A stretch of DNA of 6,134 bases, from positions 1-6,134 of the forward strand of contig CALMGO010000389.1 of NCBI GenBank assembly GCA_937863625.1. The letters are read 5' to 3'. The notes under the pieces are model-generated. The model saw nothing but the letters and a program-made list of their open reading frames with translations. It had not been told where the DNA came from and searched no databases. The position numbers and the translations under genes are program-made. Of the stretch, positions 1 to 5,977 are shown one piece after another. Position 1 is the first letter of the stretch. Each line of letters begins with the position of its first letter. Source of the stretch: an uncultured bacterium (GTDB lineage: Bacteria; Planctomycetota; DG-23; SLPQ01).

Positions 1-1264
1 CTTTCGGCCCGCCACGAAACGTGAACATTATCGCCAATGCCACAAGCATCGTCTCCAGGCCCGCCAGCGCATAACTCGTCGTCGGCCTTAGTACCGCATT
101 CAGGCTGTTTGATACGAGTCCCGACAGGAGTATCCCGACGAAGGACGCAGCGTTGGCCGCGGATATGACGGCGCCCTTTCGCTGGGCGTCCGGTCTTACC
201 TGTATGAAACTCTCCAGCGGTATGACGAATATCCCTCCGGCCACGCCTGCGGCTCCAAGAAGCGCAAAAAGCACATAGAGCCGCGCGCCGGCGGCTATGT
301 AAGGCGTCGCGCCTACGGCCGCCATACACGCTCCGAGCACCGCCGCTGAGGGCGCCAGCACCTTTGTCCATCTCGGCCCCTGTGAGAGCCAGCCGCTTAT
401 AAGCCCGCCGATGGCGATTCCCACAAGTTGTGCTGCGATGAGGTAACTCGTCAGGCTCTTGCTGTAGCCGAACTGCCTGAGTCCCATAGGATTCAGTATG
501 AGATACTGAAGTGACCCGAGAAACCAGAAATAGACGTTACTTAGTATGACCGTCCGGAGCAGCCGGTCTTTGCGCATGTCCCACCATGTCCGCAAAGTTT
601 CAATCGGCCCGCCCCATGGGAATTTCCTCTCAGGCGCCGCCGCCCGTCTGCGAGGCACGCCGAGACTCACGGCAAGCCCCAGAATCGCCACGCCTATCAC
701 TACGATACCTACGCCCACCTGACCGAGTGACGCTCCGTGGAACCCCGGCCCCTGCATATCGAGCACAATCCCGGCCGTCGCTATGCCCGCCAGTATCCCC
801 CCTATCGAAAACATCTTGAGATACCCATTGGCGCGGGTGACGTACTCGGCTGGGTAGAGTTCGGGGATGGAACCGTTAAGCGAGGGGCTGAATATCGTTG
901 ACTGAAGCGCCATCAGCGCCAGCATCACGAATACGAGATACCAGTTGACGAGAAGTATCCCCGCCGCGCCGAAGATCATGGCCGCCAGTTCCAGCGCCTT
1001 GGAACCGATGACGACGTTACGCTTTGAGAACCTGTCGGCCATCCACCCGGCAGGCGCCGCGCAGAAGATGAACGGCAGCGTGAACACCACCGCGGCATAG
1101 CCTTGAAGAGAGGATTTGCCCGCCGCCACAGCAATGAGCATCGCGGCCTGCTTGAAGAAATTGTCGTTGAAAACGCCAAGGCAATACGTTGCCGCCATCG
1201 CCGCGAAGCTACCGCGCGCTTTTCGTATCGCCTCCCGTTGGCTGACGCCTTCGCTCACCGTCAT
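1..1264 (-). CDS. MFS transporter, lysophospholipid transporter (LplT/Aas N-terminal) type, C-terminus cut by window edge
   Basis: A polytopic inner-membrane permease of the major facilitator superfamily, probably moving lysophospholipids inward for re-acylation, as LplT does. The frame is open from ATG 1264 to the left edge, 421 complete codons. Residues 33-40 read NDNFFKQA, the first-helix signature of LplT and of the MFS half of Aas-type fusions. Residues 73-82 (GWMADRFSKR) are the MFS helix 2-3 loop motif. FSPSLNGSIPELYP (125-138), ANGYLKMFSIGGILAG (145-160) and GGIFVIPLESFIQ (343-355) also resemble this subfamily. A basic loop around 204-213 and 228-237 separates the two six-helix halves. 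E. coli LplT is about 400 residues, so nearly all of the permease is visible; whether a PlsC-like acyltransferase or acyl-ACP synthetase is fused beyond the edge cannot be seen. ATG 1264 follows a modest GAGAGAGG site; an in-frame GTG at 1300 is an alternative start. MFS membership is very secure; the substrate is inferred. Confidence 0.88.
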   Translation of the reverse strand, partial: MTVSEGVSQREAIRKARGSFAAMAATYCLGVFNDNFFKQAAMLIAVAAGKSSLQGYAAVVFTLPFIFCAAPAGWMADRFSKRNVVIGSKALELAAMIFGAAGILLVNWYLVFVMLALMALQSTIFSPSLNGSIPELYPAEYVTRANGYLKMFSIGGILAGIATAGIVLDMQGPGFHGASLGQVGVGIVVIGVAILGLAVSLGVPRRRAAAPERKFPWGGPIETLRTWWDMRKDRLLRTVILSNVYFWFLGSLQYLILNPMGLRQFGYSKSLTSYLIAAQLVGIAIGGLISGWLSQGPRWTKVLAPSAAVLGACMAAVGATPYIAAGARLYVLFALLGAAGVAGGIFVIPLESFIQVRPDAQRKGAVISAANAASFVGILLSGLVSNSLNAVLRPTTSYALAGLETMLVALAIMFTFRGGPK

Positions 1265-1417
1265 AGGCCTCTCTCGTGAACTAAGCCTGCTCTGCCCCAC
1301 CGGAACGCAATGAGTAAAGGCGCCTACGGGACACGGCTACCCGGCTCGATTTCCCGCGCACAAGATATTCGCGTATGCCGCCCGCGACGTCAAACAAAAA
1401 GCCCGGCTCGATGCCAC
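1265..1417. other. Intergenic gap between the two-helix protein gene and the transporter gene
   Basis: These 153 bases separate two minus-strand genes. I see no coding potential and no convincing terminator hairpin. The only possible promoter is poor: TTGACG on the minus strand with an AT-rich GAATATCTT stretch about 17-20 bases downstream. An 11-base direct repeat (CCCGGCTCGAT on the plus strand) occurs at 1340-1350 and 1402-1412. The transporter could be read through from the upstream operon or have its own weak promoter here. Confidence 0.5.
1340..1412. repeat. 11-base direct repeat pair in the gap upstream of the transporter gene
   Basis: CCCGGCTCGAT occurs at 1340-1350 and again at 1402-1412, with starts 62 bases apart. 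The flanking bases differ, so identity stops at 11. Both copies are non-coding, between the two-helix gene stop and the transporter start. A two-site protein-binding arrangement is possible, but chance is also plausible in GC-rich DNA. Confidence 0.4.
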
Positions 1418-2158
1418 TTACTTTACGATCGCGGATGCTTCATCACTAAACGGGTTCGTACGTATCGCAAGGGAGAAAAGGTATGGGTATTCCTTCTTGA
1501 GGTGGCTCATGTATGAAATGTACCGTCTGAGCAGCCTCCCGTAAGCCCTCTTCATATCTCCGGCGAGGTGGTCGAGGTCACTTGCAGGGAGGGTCTCAAA
1601 GCCCGACCGAGCGGACAGCTCCTCCGCCAGATGAAAAACCGCCCACAAGAGGTCGGTGAATTCCTCGTGCTCCAGAAGGTTCGGGTTCTCGAGCAGCACC
1701 AGCAGAAACGCACGTTTGCCTGCAAGAAACACGGCAAGTTCCGCCATGTCGCCTTTGGCGGGGATCATTTCGTGTTCGAGCCGTTCGGTCTCCCGCATGG
1801 CCCTTGCAAACCTCGCGTCGTCCCAGTCAGGCTCTATATCCAATATCGCCGATTGCGCGCCGCCGCCTGACTCAAACCGGGCCAGCCTCTCCATGAGCCC
1901 CGCGCCCACTTCGCTGTAGAAAGTCCCTATCGCCATGTTCATCTTCGACAGCATCGATCTTTTTTCTCGCTGCGCAAGCACCTGGTGGATGATAAGCGTC
2001 ACGAGCAGCACCTCAATGGGCACAAACGCTATATCGCCTACGAGAAAAATGAAGATGTGATGCGCGTCCCGAAAGGCCGCGTAGTGGAAAAGGTAAAGCG
2101 CCGCCGAGAGCGCCACCAGCCCCGCGCCAAACCACACCTGCCACCTTGCGTGCTTCAT
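1418..2158 (-). CDS. Uncharacterised protein with two N-terminal membrane helices and a helical cytoplasmic domain
   Basis: A 246-residue protein whose family I cannot name. Two hydrophobic segments lie at about residues 8-28 and 35-60, joined by a short loop with a His-rich patch (HYAAFRDAHH, 25-34). Asp42 and Glu49 sit inside the second segment (GDIAFVPIEVLL), which is unusual and suggests a functional pair of buried acids. A charged stretch (QREKR, 63-67) follows and should be cytoplasmic. Residues 68-246 look mainly alpha-helical and soluble, ending with an aromatic and basic motif, HLKKEYPYLFSLAIRTNPF (219-237), which looks like a conserved family signature. The start ATG at 2158 overlaps the upstream sulfatase-fold gene's TGA as ATGA, with GAGGGG about 8 bases upstream of it. 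Translational coupling suggests a role tied to that enzyme, but no function can be assigned. I see no enzyme motif, signal-transduction motif or signal peptide cleavage site. Confidence 0.85.
   Translation of the reverse strand: MKHARWQVWFGAGLVALSAALYLFHYAAFRDAHHIFIFLVGDIAFVPIEVLLVTLIIHQVLAQREKRSMLSKMNMAIGTFYSEVGAGLMERLARFESGGGAQSAILDIEPDWDDARFARAMRETERLEHEMIPAKGDMAELAVFLAGKRAFLLVLLENPNLLEHEEFTDLLWAVFHLAEELSARSGFETLPASDLDHLAGDMKRAYGRLLRRYISYMSHLKKEYPYLFSLAIRTNPFSDEASAIVK
2155..2158 (-). other. ATGA stop/start overlap coupling the sulfatase-fold gene and its downstream partner
   Basis: On the minus strand the partner's ATG (2158-2156) shares two bases with the sulfatase-fold gene's TGA (2157-2155). 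The partner's ribosome binding site (GAGGGG) lies inside the last codons of the first gene. This arrangement is typical of translational coupling in bacteria. Confidence 0.9.
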
Positions 2159-4416
2159 TTGCCGGACCCCTCGCCGTCGGCCCCCGGCGAGAGATAGCCG
2201 ATAGCGCGGAGCATCCGCTGGCGGTCCTCGCTTATCGGAAATGCGAATTCCTCAGGCACGAGTTTCTTATGCAGAGCTCTCTGAGCCGCGAGGTACGCCT
2301 CCACCTCGCCTTTCATCGCCGCCACCGTACCCTGGTTTTCGCGAGCGATATTCACATACTCGCCTTTGTCCTTTTCCATATCATAAAGCTCAAACCGCGT
2401 CATCCAGTCGCTGCCCGGGTTGTCTATTATGAAACGATATTGCCCGGCGGTAAGCGATACGAGAAATTCGCCGACCGGCTTATACGTAAGGAGTTCGCCG
2501 AAAAGCGGCGTCCTCTGGAAACTGACCCCCGACAGTGCGCCTGCAAGTGAGACCCCCTGTGCCTCGGCAAAAGGCTTGGCTCCAGCTATCGCCACCAGCG
2601 TCGGCGCTATGTCTATCGCCCCCACCCTCGGCCCTACGCGCAGTCCTTCGCCGGCGCCCGGCAGCCAGAAGACAAGCGGCACATTCAACTCCTCGGCGTG
2701 AAGACAGTTGCCGTGCCTCGCGGTGCCGTGCTCCCAGAACTGCTCCCCGTGGTCACTCGTCAGCACCACAATTGTGTCGTCGAGCACCCCGTCGGCGCGC
2801 AGCCTGTCAAAGAGCCGCCCGAACTGATGCGAGAAATACGCAAGCGCCCCGTTGTATTTCGACTCGGGGTCCGGCCCGAATGTGTCAAATTCGGCGAGGG
2901 GCGTGTACGGCATGTGCGTGTCCATGTAGTGAACATAGAGGAAAAACGTCGTATCCCGGTGCGCATGAATCCATTCTTCGACGAGTTCGTTTACACCCTG
3001 GGCCCTCATGTAAAAACTCTTGTCCTCTTCGGTCGGCCTTTTCATCGGGATCATCCGGTACTCGTTAAACCCTTGAGCCACGCCCGCCTCGGGACTCAGG
3101 TTCGGATTGGTCTGTATGCACCCAGTGAAGAAACCCGCCGCGTTGAACGCCTCTCCCAGCGTATCCAGAAGCGGACTCAGCCCCTTGTCCGCCGCCACCA
3201 TCCCGTGCGTCGTCGGGTAAAGCGACGTGAAGATCGTCCCCATCGATGGTATCGTCCACGGCGCCTGGACGATGCAATCTTCAAAAACAACACCCGTTTT
3301 TGCCGCGTCGTCTATTTCAGCGGACGTCGCCTTGTTATAACCGTAGAGCCCCAGGTGATCGGCCCTCATGGTATCGTTCACCAGAAGTATTACGTTGGGC
3401 CTCTTGCCACGGGCCACCCGCAGCCTCGGGTTTGCGAAAAAGACCGCCCCATCGCTTTTTGACGATGTTACCTCAAAGACCAGTTCGCCCTCGCCTGAAA
3501 CTGTCAGCGGCACCGACACGTCTTCCCAGGGTCCGCGGCTTATTTCGCCGCCCTTCTTCTCCCAGAGCACCTGCTGCCCGCCTCCGTGCACGAGCGTTAC
3601 CACGGCCTTCGACTCGCCCAGGTCGCCGCGCGCCGCTGCTGAAAACGTCACCTTGGCCCCTTCCGGCAGCCTCACCTTTGTCGACAGGAATCCTTCCGGC
3701 AATATAACCGCCGCATCGCGCCAGTCGCCGCGTATGACGACCTTCTCGACAGACATCCCGCTACCCTTGCCGGCGAGAACCCCTATCCGGTCCGCGCCCA
3801 CGGTCGTCGTCGGCGGCTTTACAACGGGGACAGGCGCAGGACCGCCCGGCGCCTCTGTACCTGCCGCCGCACCGGGTTGCGTCGCCGTCTCGGCAGTCAT
3901 TATCGCCGCCGCGGGCCTCTCCCAGAGCGGCGTGGTGGAGAGACTCCCGGCCACCGCGCTCATCGTCGCGAGATATATGACAAATACGACCGCGCGGGCC
4001 GCCCTTGGCTTTCCGCCGGTCGCCATCCACGCGACCACAAACGCCACTACGGCGAGCGCCCCCGCCCACACATACGCGCCCATCGGCGCCTTGATTGCGC
4101 CTGCCTGCGCCGTCGTAAAGAGCATCATCACGCCGGCAAGCGCTGCAAAAGGTCCCCAAGGCAGAAGCCCCTCAATCGATTCGCCGATTCCCGCTTTTCC
4201 AGCCGACCATATCCAGTACGCCGCCAGGAGTACCACAAGCGCCAATAGCCCCATCCCGACCGATGTCGCCGCCATAGGCATTCCCAGCACTTTGGCACTG
4301 TACCCCCGAAGGAAAACCGACGCGGCAACATCAGCGTATACCGCGACGGAGAGCGCCCCCAGGAGAAATCTCACGTTGTCGCTGCGCCCCTTGGATTCGT
4401 CTCTAATCTCAGCCAT
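2155..4416 (-). CDS. Five-helix membrane protein with jelly-roll-like and sulfatase-fold (alkaline phosphatase superfamily) domains
   Basis: A 753-residue membrane-anchored hydrolase or transferase. Five hydrophobic segments lie near residues 15-36, 51-70, 85-105, 112-132 and 140-160; an odd number with a cytoplasmic N-terminus puts the rest outside the inner membrane. A Pro/Ala/Thr linker (about 178-206) and a beta-rich, probably jelly-roll domain (about 222-336, ending FFANPRL) follow. The sulfatase fold starts at PNVILLVNDTMRADHLGLYG (340-359), where Asp348 is the expected metal ligand. Residues 386-392 (PWTIPSM) align with the sulfatase CxPSR motif but have Thr388 for the formylglycine Cys and Met392 for Arg. 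Other probable metal or active-site residues are His501 (MDTHMPY), Asp555-His556 (SDHGEQFWEHG), and His568/His573. Thr suggests a direct Thr nucleophile, as in LtaS or EptA-type transferases and phosphatases, rather than formylglycine chemistry. The substrate is unknown. ATG 4416 follows GGGGAAG; the gene heads an operon and overlaps the next gene by four bases. Confidence 0.93.
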   Translation of the reverse strand: MAEIRDESKGRSDNVRFLLGALSVAVYADVAASVFLRGYSAKVLGMPMAATSVGMGLLALVVLLAAYWIWSAGKAGIGESIEGLLPWGPFAALAGVMMLFTTAQAGAIKAPMGAYVWAGALAVVAFVVAWMATGGKPRAARAVVFVIYLATMSAVAGSLSTTPLWERPAAAIMTAETATQPGAAAGTEAPGGPAPVPVVKPPTTTVGADRIGVLAGKGSGMSVEKVVIRGDWRDAAVILPEGFLSTKVRLPEGAKVTFSAAARGDLGESKAVVTLVHGGGQQVLWEKKGGEISRGPWEDVSVPLTVSGEGELVFEVTSSKSDGAVFFANPRLRVARGKRPNVILLVNDTMRADHLGLYGYNKATSAEIDDAAKTGVVFEDCIVQAPWTIPSMGTIFTSLYPTTHGMVAADKGLSPLLDTLGEAFNAAGFFTGCIQTNPNLSPEAGVAQGFNEYRMIPMKRPTEEDKSFYMRAQGVNELVEEWIHAHRDTTFFLYVHYMDTHMPYTPLAEFDTFGPDPESKYNGALAYFSHQFGRLFDRLRADGVLDDTIVVLTSDHGEQFWEHGTARHGNCLHAEELNVPLVFWLPGAGEGLRVGPRVGAIDIAPTLVAIAGAKPFAEAQGVSLAGALSGVSFQRTPLFGELLTYKPVGEFLVSLTAGQYRFIIDNPGSDWMTRFELYDMEKDKGEYVNIARENQGTVAAMKGEVEAYLAAQRALHKKLVPEEFAFPISEDRQRMLRAIGYLSPGADGEGSGK

Positions 4417-4495
4417 TTCTTCCCCGTTCCCTTACCGGTCAAGTGACAGAGAACACCCAGCTTTCCACACAGAAGACATTCTGCATGAGAAGAAG

Positions 4496-4524
4496 ATTAT
4501 ATGACCACTTCTGCGCCCATGCAA
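4496..4524 (-). promoter_or_regulatory. Sigma-70 type promoter for the sulfatase-fold operon
   Basis: On the minus strand TTGCAT (4524-4519) is followed, after 17 bases, by a perfect consensus TATAAT (4501-4496). Transcription would start near 4489, giving a leader of about 70 bases. The leader contains a short inverted repeat, CAGAA/TTCTG, at 4470-4483. The -35 box is only half-consensus, but the spacing and the -10 are ideal. Confidence 0.65.
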
Positions 4525-4579
4525 GCCGTGCAACACAGCTTCGTACGGACGATTCCCGCCGCTGAAAGGCGTCTTACAG

Positions 4580-4608
4580 TTGCCAAAGCGTCGCCATTTG
4601 ATTATATT
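4580..4608 (+). promoter_or_regulatory. Sigma-70 type promoter for the methyltransferase gene
   Basis: TTGCCA (4580-4585), a 17-base spacer and TATATT (4603-4608) give a good promoter match. Transcription would begin near 4615. This makes the in-frame TTG at 4617 an unlikely start, because it would be almost leaderless, and favours ATG 4638. The promoter is back to back with the minus-strand one, with 55 bases between the two -35 boxes. Confidence 0.65.
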
Positions 4609-4637
4609 CCTGTCGTTTGCCTGTTGCAGCAGGCGCC

Positions 4638-5405
4638 ATGAGCCGGTCCCGGGTACGTCGCATGCGGGAAGAGATATATCACAGAATGTACGAAGTGGAG
4701 GACCGCCATTGGTGGTTCGCCGCCAAGAGAGCCATCATCCGGCATCTCTTGCGACGCCTGCTGGGCACGTCCGACCCATCCCACCCGTTTGTCGTTGCGG
4801 ACCTCGGCTGCGGATGTGGAAAGGCCCTCGAAGAACTCCCAGAAGGCTACTCCGGCGTCGGGCTCGACACGTCGCAACTCGCCGTCGACTTCTGCCGCAT
4901 GCGGGGCGTCGACGCGCGTGTGGGGAGCCTCCCGGATGATGTCGACCTCGCTTCGGAAAGCTGCGACGCCGTGATACTTTCAGATATCCTCGAACATGTG
5001 GATAACGATTGCGCGTGCGCCGCCGCGGCCGCAAATCTACTTAAGCCTGACGGCATCATGATTGTCACCGTCCCTGCAGTACCATCTCTCTACTCTTCAT
5101 GGGACTCGGCACACGGTCACAAGAGGCGGTATACCCGGGCGTCGCTCACAAGGGCGCTCGCTGCAAGCGGCCTCGACGTGCACTTTATATCCTACTACAA
5201 CACGCTTCTTTTCGCGCCAGCAGTGCTCACCCGCGCGGTCAAGTCGCTCTTTTCGCTTCGGGAGACTGCCGAACTCGCCGTCCCGCCCGCGCCGCTAAAC
5301 GCAATTCTTTGCTCGGCCTTCGCAGCTGAACGGTTCATAGTCGGCCGCGTCCCGCTACCGGTCGGGCTGTCGCTCATTGCCGTACTTCGAAAATCGTCAC
5401 GCTAA
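4638..5405 (+). CDS. Class I SAM-dependent methyltransferase, 'HWWF' type
   Basis: A soluble methyltransferase of about 255 residues with a Rossmann fold. The N-terminal EEIYHRMYEVEDRHWWF (11-27) followed by a basic helix is typical of a methyltransferase group often found near glycosyltransferase and envelope polysaccharide or lipid genes. Motif I is VADLGCGCGK (53-62), the acidic ribose-binding residue is Asp77 in GVGLDTS, and the motif IV region is CDAVILSDILEHV (109-121). LKPDGIMIVTVPA (135-147) is the beta-5 region. GHKRRYTR (160-167) and SYYNTLLF (185-192) match the usual C-terminal half of these proteins. The substrate cannot be read from the sequence. I chose ATG 4638, preceded by AGGCG, over TTG 4617 (too close to the predicted transcript start); ATG 4662 is another possibility because similar proteins often begin near MREEIY. 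It sits alone on its strand, divergent from the sulfatase-fold operon. Confidence 0.92.
   Translation: MSRSRVRRMREEIYHRMYEVEDRHWWFAAKRAIIRHLLRRLLGTSDPSHPFVVADLGCGCGKALEELPEGYSGVGLDTSQLAVDFCRMRGVDARVGSLPDDVDLASESCDAVILSDILEHVDNDCACAAAAANLLKPDGIMIVTVPAVPSLYSSWDSAHGHKRRYTRASLTRALAASGLDVHFISYYNTLLFAPAVLTRAVKSLFSLRETAELAVPPAPLNAILCSAFAAERFIVGRVPLPVGLSLIAVLRKSSR
5402..5405. other. Overlapping stop codons of two convergent genes
   Basis: The bases CTAA serve both genes: TAA (5403-5405) ends the methyltransferase on the plus strand, and TAG (5404-5402) ends the small zinc-cluster-like membrane protein on the minus strand. There is no intergenic space for a conventional terminator, so each transcript must extend into antisense of the other gene. 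Confidence 0.9.
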
Positions 5406-5785
5406 CGGCGGTTGAGTTGCCTCAGTTGGTCGAAAATATCCAGCAGCACGTCCACAATGTCCCCGGCGAGAACACCGAAGAATCCGACAAACACCGACGC
5501 GAGTATCGTGCAAACCCCCGTCACGCGCGCTTCATCTTTCCAGATAAACGCTACGCCGACCACGAGCATCAGCGCTGCCAGACTCAAAAAGAAGCTCCTT
5601 AAAGCCCCTCCTCCACGGCGCATCTCGTTTTCGGGGAGTTTGCGCGCGCGAAGACGCTCCCACATCGAACGCCTTCCCAGGTCCGCCGGGCACAGCACAT
5701 GTCCGTTCAGCACCCTGGCCGCACTGACGTCTACCTCGTTCTGGCACTCGCTGCAAAACACAGGTTCGCTTTCCCGTTGGGACAT
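5402..5785 (-). CDS. Small protein with a Cys/His zinc-binding-like cluster and two membrane helices
   Basis: A 127-residue protein I do not recognise as a named family. Near its N-terminus Cys11 and Cys14 (CSEC) pair with His29 and Cys32 (HVLC), a C-x2-C-x14-H-x2-C pattern that could bind one zinc ion. A basic stretch (about 39-63) follows, then two hydrophobic segments at about 61-82 and 88-115 separated by the charged KDEAR. The tail FDQLRQLNRR is amphipathic and basic. The likely topology is an N-terminal metal site in the cytoplasm and a hairpin in the inner membrane. ATG 5785 is well supported: AAGGAG lies 7 bases upstream and a near-consensus promoter precedes it. Its gene is divergent from the GNAT gene and convergent with the methyltransferase. 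No function can be assigned. Confidence 0.82.
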   Translation of the reverse strand: MSQRESEPVFCSECQNEVDVSAARVLNGHVLCPADLGRRSMWERLRARKLPENEMRRGGGALRSFFLSLAALMLVVGVAFIWKDEARVTGVCTILASVFVGFFGVLAGDIVDVLLDIFDQLRQLNRR

Positions 5786-5792
5786 GTGTCTT

Positions 5793-5798
5793 CTCCTT
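5793..5798 (-). promoter_or_regulatory. Ribosome binding site fixing the start of the small membrane protein
   Basis: AAGGAG on the minus strand (5798-5793) lies 7 bases before ATG 5785. It is a full Shine-Dalgarno match at optimal distance and supports this small gene being translated. Confidence 0.8.
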
Positions 5799-5827
5799 TG
5801 CCCTCACATGAAGATTCCTGACTCGAA

Positions 5828-5856
5828 TCTATACCCGCATCCGCCGCATTTGTCAA
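5828..5856 (-). promoter_or_regulatory. Sigma-70 type promoter for the small membrane protein gene
   Basis: On the minus strand a perfect TTGACA (5856-5851), a 17-base spacer and TATAGA (5833-5828). Transcription would start near 5821, about 36 bases before the ATG. An inverted repeat TTTGTC/GACAAA (5849-5854 and 5872-5877) overlaps the -35 box and could be an operator half-site pair, though six-base arms are weak evidence. Confidence 0.75.
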
Positions 5857-5903
5857 CCCATTGCCGTGGCGGACAAAGAGGTTATGCGCGCTGAGCCATA
5901 CCT

Positions 5904-5932
5904 TTGACATGCGCCCCGTTTGTTGATATTCT
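5904..5932 (+). promoter_or_regulatory. Sigma-70 type promoter for the GNAT gene
   Basis: A perfect TTGACA (5904-5909), a 17-base spacer and TATTCT (5927-5932), with a TG one base before the -10 as in extended -10 promoters. Transcription would start near 5939, about 40 bases before the TTG start. It is back to back with the minus-strand promoter, with 47 bases between the -35 boxes. Confidence 0.75.
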
Positions 5933-5965
5933 TGGGCTTTGCCGCAAATCAGGTCCGCTGCAGAT

Positions 5966-5971
5966 AAGGAG
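5966..5971 (+). promoter_or_regulatory. Ribosome binding site selecting a TTG start
   Basis: AAGGAG (5966-5971, continuing AG) lies six bases before TTG 5978. No ATG or GTG is as well placed; the next in-frame candidate, GTG 5984, is too far and would lose the start of the first GNAT strand. This decides the non-ATG start. Confidence 0.75.
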
Positions 5972-5977
5972 AGCCGC

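Noticed and set aside
1395..1417. Possible terminator (GC-rich bases then TTTTTGTTT on the minus strand) just after the two-helix gene
   Set aside because: The GC-rich part forms at most a three-base-pair stem, so the U-rich run lacks a proper hairpin.
2698..3462. A 254-codon plus-strand open frame
   Set aside because: It lies entirely opposite the conserved catalytic domain, is Arg/Val/His-rich and has no recognisable fold; it is an antisense shadow.
4470..4483. Inverted repeat CAGAA/TTCTG with a four-base loop in the same leader
   Set aside because: Five base pairs, mostly A-U, with no following U-run; too weak to call a terminator or regulatory hairpin.
4439..4486. A 15-codon reading frame in the leader of the sulfatase-fold gene (minus strand)
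   Set aside because: Its ATG would lie only about three bases from the predicted transcript start and has no ribosome binding site; it has no attenuator-like run of one amino acid.
3368..4504. A 378-codon open frame on the plus strand opposite the sulfatase-fold gene
   Set aside because: It is antisense to a gene with clear catalytic motifs, and its product is a Pro/Ala/Ser/Thr-rich low-complexity chain with no recognisable domain, as expected from the reverse complement of GC-rich coding DNA.
4541..4552. Small palindrome TCGT-acgg-ACGA in the divergent intergenic region
   Set aside because: Only four-base arms; expected by chance.
4617..4637. TTG at 4617 as start of the methyltransferase
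   Set aside because: It has no ribosome binding site and lies within a few bases of the predicted transcription start; ATG 4638 is better placed.
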